Shown: positions 1-5,741 of the stretch, in pieces
How positions within the stretch are numbered: position 1 is the stretch's first letter
Layout: each line of letters begins with the position of its first letter
DNA from: Candidatus Zophobacter franzmannii
GTDB lineage: Bacteria; Cloacimonadota; Cloacimonadia; Cloacimonadales; JAFGVF01
Direction: 5' to 3'
Assembly (NCBI GenBank): GCA_030765245.1
Contig: JAVCCX010000019.1
Coordinates: 1 to 5,741, forward strand
Length of the DNA stretch: 5,741 nucleotides
Notes under the pieces: generated by a model
The model's database searches: none
The model's input: the letters and a program-made list of their open reading frames with translations, nothing else
Told to the model about the DNA's origin: nothing
Made by a program: the position numbers and the translations under genes

Positions 1-1370
1 CCATCAAGTTCAAATTGATAGAGCCCATATGGTCTATTTGAAGGTTTTGTAAATTTCAAATAATCAGTGTCAGTTTTAAACTCTCGCCAGTAAGTCAGGT
101 CAATGTAGTCAAGAAGAATTACCTCTCTGCTTCCAGATTGTGTATCACCCGGCATACTAATATATAGGCTATTGGTTCCATGATATAAGTATGAGTTTGC
201 TAAAGGTCGATAATTCCTAAAAATCTTTTCTCTCTGTCCTATCCAATGATTGTCATCATACTCAATCGCACCATTTTCATCATTGTCAATTAATGCTGAG
301 TTTAAGCGAACGATAGCATGATGGTCATAGGGGATTAAATCAGGATTTATAGTTCCTGCATAAGTCAGTCCATAAAGAACAACTTCAGCATTAAAAGTCC
401 TAATACTAGATTCTCTGGGATATTGCAAATCGAAATTGAATATTTCTAAGTTTGGAGCTGAAATGCGATTCCAAAAGAAATTATCCTCTCGGAAGAAGTT
501 TCTATTATAGCTATATCCTCTTGCAAGATTATCCATTATCTGTTGTTTCTCAATGTGGATAGTCTGCTCAAAGGCATCCGGTCTAATAATGCCTGAAGAT
601 TCATTCACAAGTAATCCACCATTTTCAACAGCTAATCGTGAACCAGTGGAATCCTTAAGATATAAGCTATACACATTTAAGTCAGTGTAGTTGTCATAGT
701 ACGCTTCTTCACCATGATTCATCTCACCCCAAAACTCAAAATAATCCCCGTCATCAAAGCTGCCGTCAGCCTCTCCAACAAATCGAATAGGAATCACTCC
801 ATCTTTATTAGACATTTCAAGCTTTCTTGGGTCTATGTTATCCAAATCATAGCTTAACTGGAAATCATACTCATAAGCAGCTTCTCTTAGAGCATCTATG
901 AGATATTGTTTCGTGATTTTGTAAATCCCATCTTCCTTAACCCAAAGCTGCACAACATCTACATCTGAGTTTCTTTCTATTTGGCAGTCACCGGCATAGT
1001 CCAATTCTCTCTCTTTTCTCCAATTTGAAGAAGTTTGATTGTTTAAGAAGAATTGGTCTCCCGCTTTATCAATGTAACTCCTTTCGTATCCGGATACTCT
1101 GCTTGAAGCTTTATTCCCGGATATATCTATCCTAATCCTTGCTGATTCAATCACACGAAGAGATTGGGTAGAGTTGTAGTAACTAAAGGGATAAAATGAG
1201 AAGCCACAGAATCGCCTATCAACTGCATAACCAGGTTCATTCTTTGTAAGCAATTCACTTGGATAATATGATCTTAGTGCTGAACTCTCTGTTCTAAAGG
1301 CAGAGTAGTTAAGCTGATCCCCGTCAAAACTTCGTTTATCGGTAAAGTCTAATGCAATATTCTGTTCTAT
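1..1370 (-). CDS. C25 (gingipain/PorU-like) protein, downstream part, frame-shifted from its N-terminus and cut by the window edge
   Basis: This frame is open for 456 codons with no stop and leaves the window at position 1. It continues the protein that begins at 1669 but sits in another frame. Numbering the restored protein from that ATG, residues about 101-185 complete a C25-type propeptide (GFSFYPFSYYN, then LRVIESARIRIDI). Residues 241-340 carry the block typical of this family: VKEDGIYKIT, DNIDPRKLEM, GEADGSFDDGDYFEFWGE and YYDNYTDLNVY. Residues about 430-535 look like the beta-rich domain before the catalytic domain (HHAIVRLN, then DYIDLTYWREF). A 12-residue acidic loop at 462-473 resembles an EF-hand calcium loop. 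The catalytic His/Cys region would lie beyond the left edge, so protease activity cannot be judged. By family, the protein would be exported, either as a PorU-like sortase or as a secreted C25 peptidase. No start codon with a ribosome site lies near the junction, so this is unlikely to be a separate gene. I am confident of the family but not of PorU versus another C25 member. Confidence 0.8.
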   Translation of the reverse strand, partial: MEQNIALDFTDKRSFDGDQLNYSAFRTESSALRSYYPSELLTKNEPGYAVDRRFCGFSFYPFSYYNSTQSLRVIESARIRIDISGNKASSRVSGYERSYIDKAGDQFFLNNQTSSNWRKERELDYAGDCQIERNSDVDVVQLWVKEDGIYKITKQYLIDALREAAYEYDFQLSYDLDNIDPRKLEMSNKDGVIPIRFVGEADGSFDDGDYFEFWGEMNHGEEAYYDNYTDLNVYSLYLKDSTGSRLAVENGGLLVNESSGIIRPDAFEQTIHIEKQQIMDNLARGYSYNRNFFREDNFFWNRISAPNLEIFNFDLQYPRESSIRTFNAEVVLYGLTYAGTINPDLIPYDHHAIVRLNSALIDNDENGAIEYDDNHWIGQREKIFRNYRPLANSYLYHGTNSLYISMPGDTQSGSREVILLDYIDLTYWREFKTDTDYLKFTKPSNRPYGLYQFELD

Positions 1371-1669
1371 TTATCTTCATAGTCAATCAGAGTAAGCTGA
1401 ATATCTCCATCTAATGGTATGCCAACAATATCGGCATAGTAAGGCAATATTGGGAAACCTTCTTCACCTGTTAAAAAGGCTCTGTCAGCATTAATTCTAC
1501 TGACTTCTTTCTCATTTCGGGTGGTATTATCAATTGTATAATTTGGTAGTTGGAATTCTAATAGAATATGATTCTCATCTTCTTCCAAGACCTTAAAGGG
1601 AGCACCTGCAAAGAGGCCAATAACTATAAGCCATATTAGCGGTACTAATATATGTTTTTTAGAATACAT
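1367..1669 (-). CDS. C25 (gingipain/PorU-like) protein, N-terminal 100 residues with signal peptide, ending at a frameshift-induced stop
   Basis: The ATG at 1667-1669 is chosen over the TTG at 1679-1681 because GAGG at 1676-1679 sits 6 nt before it; starting at the TTG would put that site inside the gene. Residues 1-23 form a signal peptide: a KKH n-region, a hydrophobic core (LVPLIWLIVIGLF) and a small-residue AGA end, so the protein is exported through the inner membrane. Residues about 25-100 match the beginning of a C25-type propeptide: LLEFQLPNY, the TGEEGFPILPYYADIVGIP stretch, then a short beta segment. The frame hits TAG at 1367-1369, while the rest of the domain continues at once in the next frame, so 100 residues is a broken product rather than a complete small protein. 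The gene starts 20 nt after the purD stop with no terminator between them, so it is probably co-transcribed with purD. The break could be a sequencing or assembly error or a real mutation. Confidence 0.8.
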   Translation of the reverse strand: MYSKKHILVPLIWLIVIGLFAGAPFKVLEEDENHILLEFQLPNYTIDNTTRNEKEVSRINADRAFLTGEEGFPILPYYADIVGIPLDGDIQLTLIDYEDK

Positions 1670-1675
1670 TTCAAT

Positions 1676-1679
1676 CCTC
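1676..1679 (-). promoter_or_regulatory. Shine-Dalgarno site of the C25-type gene
   Basis: The minus strand reads GAGG followed by ATTGAA and ATG. The 6-nt spacing fixes the start at 1669 rather than at the TTG four codons upstream, and leaves a normal signal peptide beginning MYSKKH. Confidence 0.7.
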
Positions 1680-1689
1680 AAAAAATTAT

Positions 1690-2949
1690 TTATAACAGAC
1701 CTTTCTGTCCAATATCAGATCTGTAAGTTTTCCCTGTAAAATCTATTTTGCTAAAATAGGTGTAAGTTTTCGTTATTGTATCAACAAGGTTATCAGCATG
1801 TGTAGTTACTGAGCAAACTCGCCCTCCACTAGTAACTAAGCTGGCTCCGTCTTTCTTTACACCGGAATAGTAAACTTTCGCCCCTGTGTTGCTTTCAAAA
1901 TCACTGCTAATTTTAATCGTATCCCCTTTTCTATATTTACCGGGATACCCCTCCGACGCAGCTACAACATTTACAGCATAAGCATCTTTCCATTCAAGTT
2001 TAAGCTCTTCGATTTTATTGTCTAAAATTGCCAGACATACATCTGCAAAGTCAGTTTTCAATAACGGCAAAACCACTTGGGTTTCAGGATCACCAAAGCG
2101 ACAATTAAATTCTACCACCTTTGGTCCATCTTTGGTAATCATCAATCCTGCATAGAGAACGCCCCTAAATATGCTATTCTCATCTCGCATTGCCTTTAAT
2201 ACTGGAGTAAATACCTTTTGGTCTACAAACTCTTTATAACTCACCGCCTTGTCTATTGGAGCGTAAGCACCCATACCACCGGTATTAGGTCCTTTATCTC
2301 CATCATAAATTGCCTTATGGTCTTGGGAGAAGATAGTAGAAACAAAGTTCTCACCATCTGTAAATGCAAAGATTGAGGTTTCCCAACCGACCATAAACTC
2401 TTCTATTACAACCTGGTTCCCGGCATTTCCGAACACTTCATCAAGCATCATCTCCTTGATTGCATCCTTTGCATCTTCCAAGTTGTTAACTATAATTACA
2501 CCTTTACCTGCAGCGAGTCCATCAGCTTTTATAACCTGAGGATAGCTACAATTTTGAAGGTATTTCAACGCTTCATCATGCTTAGTGAATGAACGATATG
2601 ACGCTGTCGGAACATTGCTTTTTTGCATTATCTCTTTTGCAAAAGCCTTGCTACTTTCAATTCTCGCAGCCTTTTGAGACGGGCCAACGACTCTAATCTT
2701 ATGTTTTTGAAGATAGTCTGTTAATCCTTCTGCCAATGGCTGTTCAGGACCTATAAAGACAAAATCTATCTTGTTCGCATTCACGAAATCTCTAATCTGA
2801 ACGAATTCCGGCAAAGAGATAGTTTCAAATTCAAGTGCAATCCCATCATTTCCGGGACTGATAATAACTTTATCTATCTTTGAGCTTTTTTGAAAAGCCT
2901 CTGCAATGGCATGCTCTCTTGCACCACTTCCCACTACAAGAACTTTCAT
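1690..2949 (-). CDS. purD: Phosphoribosylamine--glycine ligase (GAR synthetase)
   Basis: This cytosolic enzyme performs the second step of de novo purine synthesis: 5-phosphoribosylamine + glycine + ATP give glycinamide ribonucleotide + ADP + phosphate. The 419-residue length is normal for a single-function bacterial PurD. The N-domain shows VLVVGSGAREHAIA (3-16), SPGNDGIA (31-38) and FIGPEQPLAEGL (65-76). The ATP-grasp part shows VVGPS (87-91), SSKAFAK (99-105), KADGLAAGKGV (141-151), VIEEFMVGWE (181-190), SQDHKAIYDGDKGPNTGGMG (208-227) and the metal-binding stretch EFNCRFGDPETQ (280-291). The C-domain has ASEGYPGKYRKGD (331-343), where many relatives have a Gly instead of Glu in the ASGGYPG position; I see no reason for this to disable it. 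All expected domains are present. The ATG at 2949 overlaps the pncC stop as ATGA, and GGAGG (2954-2958) lies only 4 nt upstream, inside pncC, which suggests translational coupling. No PurH, PurN or other pur gene is visible nearby. Confidence 0.97.
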   Translation of the reverse strand: MKVLVVGSGAREHAIAEAFQKSSKIDKVIISPGNDGIALEFETISLPEFVQIRDFVNANKIDFVFIGPEQPLAEGLTDYLQKHKIRVVGPSQKAARIESSKAFAKEIMQKSNVPTASYRSFTKHDEALKYLQNCSYPQVIKADGLAAGKGVIIVNNLEDAKDAIKEMMLDEVFGNAGNQVVIEEFMVGWETSIFAFTDGENFVSTIFSQDHKAIYDGDKGPNTGGMGAYAPIDKAVSYKEFVDQKVFTPVLKAMRDENSIFRGVLYAGLMITKDGPKVVEFNCRFGDPETQVVLPLLKTDFADVCLAILDNKIEELKLEWKDAYAVNVVAASEGYPGKYRKGDTIKISSDFESNTGAKVYYSGVKKDGASLVTSGGRVCSVTTHADNLVDTITKTYTYFSKIDFTGKTYRSDIGQKGLL

Positions 2950-3464
2950 TTAGCCTCCAAAATTATATTTATTAACATCTTAATCAGATGTATTGCTGAT
3001 TGAATCCTAACTTCTTCCCGATTTCCGTCAAACCTTTTCATCTCAGAAATAGATTTATCTTCGTCACCAACAGCAAACCAAACAGTTCCAACAGGCTTCT
3101 CTTCTGTTCCACCCTCAGGACCTGCAATGCCTGTGACTGCTCCGGATACATCGGTTTCGAAGAGCCGACTTGCTCCTCTAACCATTTCCAATGCTGTTTC
3201 CTGACTCACGGCTCCATGCTTCTCCAAGGTTGATTTTGTGACCTTGAGAAGTTTCATCTTCATCTCATTTGAGTATGTAACGACTCCACCTTGCAGATAC
3301 TCTGATGCACCTGCTTGATCAGTCATACTCTTACAAACTAACCCACCTGTGCAAGATTCTGCAAAAGAAATTACTAATTTCTTCTTTTTCAGTAAATCTC
3401 CCAAGACTAGGGACTGGTCAGTTAACTCTTGATTAAGAATGTTAAGCTTAATAGCTCTTGGCAA
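2946..3464 (-). CDS. pncC: Nicotinamide-nucleotide amidohydrolase, stand-alone CinA C-terminal domain (PncC type)
   Basis: The family deamidates nicotinamide mononucleotide to nicotinate mononucleotide and ammonia in the cytosol, returning the NMN left by NAD-dependent DNA ligase to NAD synthesis. With the start used here (172 residues), AESCTGG (35-41) holds the conserved active-site Ser, followed by GGVVTYSNEMK (59-69), GAVSQETA (84-91) and TGIAGPEGGTEEKPVGTVWF (111-130). These are the hallmark blocks of the CinA C-terminal domain. The N-terminal MoeA/MocF-like half of full CinA is absent, so competence-type naming would mislead. The start is uncertain. The frame is open back to a TTG at 3516-3518, with ATG at 3510-3512 and GTG codons at 3489-3494, but those starts give 44-71 nt of overlap with proS and an unusual tail. 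I prefer TTG at 3462-3464, which follows an AAAAGGG stretch by 6 nt and gives a near-usual length with a 17-nt overlap. The stop overlaps the purD ATG. Confidence 0.9.
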   Translation of the reverse strand: MPRAIKLNILNQELTDQSLVLGDLLKKKKLVISFAESCTGGLVCKSMTDQAGASEYLQGGVVTYSNEMKMKLLKVTKSTLEKHGAVSQETALEMVRGASRLFETDVSGAVTGIAGPEGGTEEKPVGTVWFAVGDEDKSISEMKRFDGNREEVRIQSAIHLIKMLINIILEAK

Positions 3465-4968
3465 AAAGAACCCTTTTCTTTGAATCTTCACCACAAGAGA
3501 TACACTTGCCATCTTCAACAGTATCCGCAGGGATACAGCGAATAGTAACTTTTAGGTCACCCTTTATCTTCTCTTCACATTCACCTGAACCACACCAATG
3601 TGATTTAGCAAAACCACCATGAATCTTTGGTTTATTAGGGTTCTTAGGAGTGAAGAACTTATAAAACTCATTCTTATCATCAATTTCTATTGTATTCTCA
3701 TTTGTAAAATCTAGAGCTTTTTGATATATATTCTTTTGCATATCATCCAGAGTAGCACCGATAGATGCAACAAACTCTGTTCTATTCATACTCTGCTTAT
3801 CTCGTGGTTCTTTATCTCTACGACCAAAGTAGATTGAATCATTCTCAATATCTCTCAGACCTAATTCACAGCGAATAGGGATTCCGTGTTTTATCCAGTC
3901 CCAACTTCTCTCACTGAAGGTCATATCACGAGTATCAAGCTCCACTTCTATGTTTCTCCCGTCATACACCTGGTCTTTGAGTTCATCTTTAAGATTACGG
4001 ACATATTCCATGATAATCTCTTCTTCCTCTTCATTTTTAATGATAGGAATAATAGCAACATGTGCAGGTGCCACTCTTGGAGGGATAACCATTCCGTTGT
4101 CATCACTGTGAGCCATAATCAAGGCACCAATCAAGCGAGTAGAAACACCCCATGAAGTAGTCCAGGCAAACTCCTGTTCACCCTCTTTATTCTGGAATTT
4201 AATTCCTGAAGCTTCGGCAAAGTTCTGTCCAAGGAAATGAGTAGTTCCGGCTTGTAGAGCTTTTTTATCCTGCATCATTGCTTCAATACAGAAGGTAGCA
4301 ACAGCACCCGGGAATCTCTCTTTCTCTGACTTCTCTCCCTTGAATACAGGGATTGCAAGATAGTTCTCTGAGAAATCAGCATAGACATCAAGCATCTTAG
4401 TTGTCTCTTCCCATGCCTCTTCACGAGTAGCATGAGCAGTGTGACCTTCCTGCCATAAGAATTCAGCAGTTCTGAGGAACAGACGGGTTCTAAGTTCCCA
4501 TCTTACAACATTTGCCCACTGATTTATAAGCAGTGGTAAATCTCTATATGAGTTGATCCAACGCGCAAACGAAGCACCAATAATAGTCTCACTTGTTGGG
4601 CGTACAATATATGGTTCAGCCAGTTCACCGGCGACCTTCAATCCACCCTTACCGTCTGGTTCAAGGCGAGAATGAGTAACAACAGCGCACTCTTTGGCAA
4701 AGCCTTCTACATGTTCCGCTTCCTTCTCAAAAAAGCTCTTCGGGATAAAGATTGGGAAGTAGGCATTCTTATGCCCTGTGTCTTTAAACATCTTGTCTAA
4801 ATGCTTCTGTACATTCTCCCAAATAGCATATCCCCATGGCTTAATTATCATACAGCCACGAACATCACTATTCTCAGCTAAGTCAGCTAATTTGATAACC
4901 TGCTGATACCATTCAGCATAGTTATCTTCTCTCGTTGGAACGATTGCAGTTTTGGCTTTTTTGCCCAT
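3448..4968 (-). CDS. proS: Prolyl-tRNA synthetase, archaeal/eukaryote-type class II
   Basis: The enzyme charges tRNA-Pro with proline in the cytosol, using ATP. The ATG at 4966-4968 is chosen over a TTG at 4987-4989 because AGGAG lies 8 nt before it; the protein is then 506 residues and begins MGKKAKT. Class II motif 1 is at about 37-61 (RGCMIIKPWGYAIWENV), RPTSET at 123-128, motif 2 at 156-179 (RWELRTRLFLRTAEFLWQEG, then HTAH) and motif 3 at 274-287 (GVSTRLIGALIMAH). Only about 95 residues separate motifs 2 and 3, so the roughly 180-residue INS editing domain of the E. coli type is absent. The anticodon-binding domain covers about 300-400. The C-terminal domain has four likely zinc ligands, C459, C464, C489 and C492, and ends in a terminal Tyr, both typical of this class. 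It is the first gene of the operon and overlaps pncC. Nothing appears damaged. Confidence 0.97.
   Translation of the reverse strand: MGKKAKTAIVPTREDNYAEWYQQVIKLADLAENSDVRGCMIIKPWGYAIWENVQKHLDKMFKDTGHKNAYFPIFIPKSFFEKEAEHVEGFAKECAVVTHSRLEPDGKGGLKVAGELAEPYIVRPTSETIIGASFARWINSYRDLPLLINQWANVVRWELRTRLFLRTAEFLWQEGHTAHATREEAWEETTKMLDVYADFSENYLAIPVFKGEKSEKERFPGAVATFCIEAMMQDKKALQAGTTHFLGQNFAEASGIKFQNKEGEQEFAWTTSWGVSTRLIGALIMAHSDDNGMVIPPRVAPAHVAIIPIIKNEEEEEIIMEYVRNLKDELKDQVYDGRNIEVELDTRDMTFSERSWDWIKHGIPIRCELGLRDIENDSIYFGRRDKEPRDKQSMNRTEFVASIGATLDDMQKNIYQKALDFTNENTIEIDDKNEFYKFFTPKNPNKPKIHGGFAKSHWCGSGECEEKIKGDLKVTIRCIPADTVEDGKCISCGEDSKKRVLFAKSY
3471..3477 (-). promoter_or_regulatory. Possible ribosome-binding site for pncC inside proS
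   Basis: The minus strand reads AAAAGGG, then 6 nt, then TTG at 3464. It lies within the last codons of proS and is the only purine-rich site well spaced from a candidate pncC start. It is a moderate match only. Confidence 0.4.
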
Positions 4969-4976
4969 TTTATATT

Positions 4977-4981
4977 CTCCT
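4977..4981 (-). promoter_or_regulatory. Shine-Dalgarno site of proS
   Basis: AGGAG on the minus strand is separated by 8 nt from the ATG at 4968. It decides the start: the longer TTG-initiated frame would place this strong site inside the coding region. Confidence 0.8.
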
Positions 4982-4994
4982 GATTTCAATAATA

Positions 4995-5036
4995 ATTATA
5001 ACATATCCTTTTATCGACCTTTATACATAGTGTCAA
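4995..5036 (-). promoter_or_regulatory. Candidate sigma-70-like promoter region of the proS operon
   Basis: On the minus strand, TGTTATAAT at 4995-5003 is a perfect extended -10 (TGn plus TATAAT). It would start transcription near 4988 and leave a leader of about 20 nt. A perfect TTGACA lies at 5031-5036, but 30 nt upstream of that -10, too far to pair with it. TTGACA could instead pair at 17 nt with TAAAAG (5008-5013, four of six consensus bases), with a start near 5001. Two overlapping promoters or only one of them may be real. If the host uses a Bacteroidota-type -7/-33 sigma factor, neither need apply. Confidence 0.5.
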
Positions 5037-5531
5037 CCTAAATTTCGGGGATAACTATTAGGGCTTTTGCTTAATCAGAATATTGCTGTGTATGTGTATA
5101 AATGGATATGGTTTGGGAATTGATTATGAGTTAACCTACATTTGATAGGTCAACTCAAGCCTATGCTAAGAGTGCTATGACCGCAAATATGACACTTTTC
5201 TTTTAACTTACATTATTCTTTAACTCTAATTAGCTATCAATATGCCTATCTTCTGGAGTTGATTTTCATTTCATAATTAATCCTTTTCAGGAAGGAATAC
5301 GTTTGTTTCAGATTGAGTTTGGGTCGTTTTGAATTACCTGTTTTGTCCTGAGGATTTCTTGGGTATAATCATGTGTTGAATGGAGAGATTAAGTAATTAC
5401 TATTATTATTTAATGTGTTAAATGTTCAGACAACAGGAATTTTTATCTTCTTCTGGCTAATACTTCAGTACGACAAGTATATGTGGCCTTAAAACCAAAC
5501 TCTTCCGGTGTGCGTTAAGTTACAATACATT
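5037..5531. other. Gap of about 495 bases without a convincing gene
   Basis: Stops are frequent in all six frames. The longest frames I noted are 18-26 codons on the minus strand: 5308-5388 (includes EILRTKQVIQNDPNS) and 5443-5514 (includes EEFGFKATYTCRTEV). Neither has a start codon with a ribosome site. I see no tRNA, no CRISPR-like repeat series, no complete insertion sequence and no stem followed by a U run that would serve as a terminator for the gene at the right edge. A hairpin at 5127-5157 and an imperfect repeat of the promoter-side sequence are the only structures seen. It may be regulatory DNA or the remains of decayed genes or a mobile element. Confidence 0.6.
5127..5157. repeat. 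Inverted repeat forming a 12-bp hairpin with a 7-nt loop
   Basis: The arms are TGAGTTAACCTA (5127-5138) and TAGGTCAACTCA (5146-5157), around the loop CATTTGA. On the plus strand there is one A-C mismatch. As minus-strand RNA the same position becomes a G-U wobble, so the stem pairs fully in that sense. No U run follows on the minus strand, so it is not a standard terminator. It lies about 130 nt upstream of the proposed proS start of transcription, too far for a leader structure but possible for a protein-binding palindrome. Confidence 0.6.
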
Positions 5532-5741
5532 TTATTGTGATATATATTCAAACACTAAGAGTACATTAGTGAATCGGTTAAGAGAATTAACTCCTTCTTG
5601 AATAAACAGCCAGCTTTCCTTGTATTTACTTACATAAGAATCTGAATCACAAGGTGCCATAAATTGTTTTAGGAGCTTTATAATATCTTCACTATCTGGA
5701 TTATCATTAACAAAATTATTTGCTTTGGTAGTCTTTTCAGA
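5532..5741 (-). CDS. Unidentified protein, C-terminal 69 residues only
   Basis: A minus-strand frame enters at the right edge and stays open for 69 codons to TAA at 5532-5534. The peptide is mixed and charged, plausible as a helical protein end: it includes SEDIIKLLKQF, SYVSKYKESWLFIQEGVNSL and ends VLLVFEYISQ. I recognise no family, motif or membrane segment. Such a run without stops in AT-rich DNA suggests a real gene, but the fragment is short and its start is outside the window. It points the same way as proS but is separated from it by more than 500 nt, so it is probably not in the same operon. Confidence 0.5.
   Translation of the reverse strand, partial: SEKTTKANNFVNDNPDSEDIIKLLKQFMAPCDSDSYVSKYKESWLFIQEGVNSLNRFTNVLLVFEYISQ

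Noticed and set aside
1366..1375. Programmed -1 ribosomal frameshift in the C25-type gene
   Set aside because: The bases around GAT AAA TAG do not form an X_XXY_YYZ slippery heptamer. A slip on AAA would mispair at the first codon base, and I see no reason for regulated shifting here. A deletion or sequencing error is simpler.
3000..3233. Plus-strand open frame of 77 codons
   Set aside because: It lies wholly antisense to pncC, whose protein motifs are clear, and its own translation shows no recognisable domain.
3886..4155. Plus-strand open frame of 89 codons
   Set aside because: It is antisense to the conserved proS catalytic and anticodon-binding regions and has no family-like features.
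4969..4989. Longer proS start at TTG 4989 (seven extra residues)
   Set aside because: The strong AGGAG site would fall inside the coding sequence, and the ATG at 4968 has ideal spacing from it.
5169..5225. Minus-strand peptide KEKCHICGHSTLS resembling a zinc ribbon fragment
   Set aside because: It is only about 18 codons between stops with no start or neighbours supporting it, and a CxxC in random AT-rich sequence is not evidence of a gene.
5363..5427. Plus-strand TATAAT followed by a 13-codon frame starting MERLSNYY
   Set aside because: There is no good -35 box or ribosome site, and the peptide is too short and too low in complexity to support.
5460..5480. Inverted repeat ATACTT...AAGTAT as a terminator of the right-edge gene
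   Set aside because: The stem is only 6 bp, AT-rich, has a 9-nt loop and is not followed by a U run on the minus strand.

Overview
The window is AT-rich bacterial DNA. Every gene I can support lies on the minus strand, so transcription runs from right to left. A short operon reads in the order proS (prolyl-tRNA synthetase), pncC (stand-alone CinA C-terminal-type NMN deamidase), purD (GAR synthetase), then the start of a large secreted protein of the gingipain/PorU-like (peptidase C25) type that runs off the left edge. proS and pncC overlap, pncC and purD share an ATGA stop/start, and purD is 20 nt from the C25-type gene, so one transcript is likely.

Layout: positions 1-1669 hold the N-terminal ~556 residues of the C25-type protein, split into two frames by an apparent one-base deletion in a short A run near 1370-1372. 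purD is 1690-2949, pncC about 2946-3464 and proS 3448-4968. A candidate proS promoter lies at about 4995-5036. From about 5037 to 5531 there is no convincing gene, only a 12-bp hairpin, a related imperfect repeat and several very short open frames. At the right edge (5532-5741) is the C-terminal end of an unidentified minus-strand gene.

Organism: a member of the FCB group (Bacteroidota, Cloacimonadota, Marinimicrobia and relatives) is the best guess. The strongest reason is the C25 propeptide/PorU-like protein, a family common in lineages with type IX secretion. The archaeal/eukaryote-type ProRS without an INS editing domain fits but is not diagnostic. Clear Shine-Dalgarno sequences before proS, purD and the C25-type gene argue mildly against typical Bacteroidota, which rarely use them, and mildly for a lineage such as Cloacimonadota. 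This is inference; no marker gene in the window settles it.

Functionally, the first three genes are housekeeping: tRNA charging, salvage of the NMN by-product of NAD-dependent DNA ligation, and purine synthesis. The fourth is an envelope or secreted protein with no obvious metabolic link. I do not see a clearly new biological system. The points most worth a second look are the tightly localised frameshift, an EF-hand-like calcium loop inside the C25-type protein, and the repeat-bearing gap upstream of proS.
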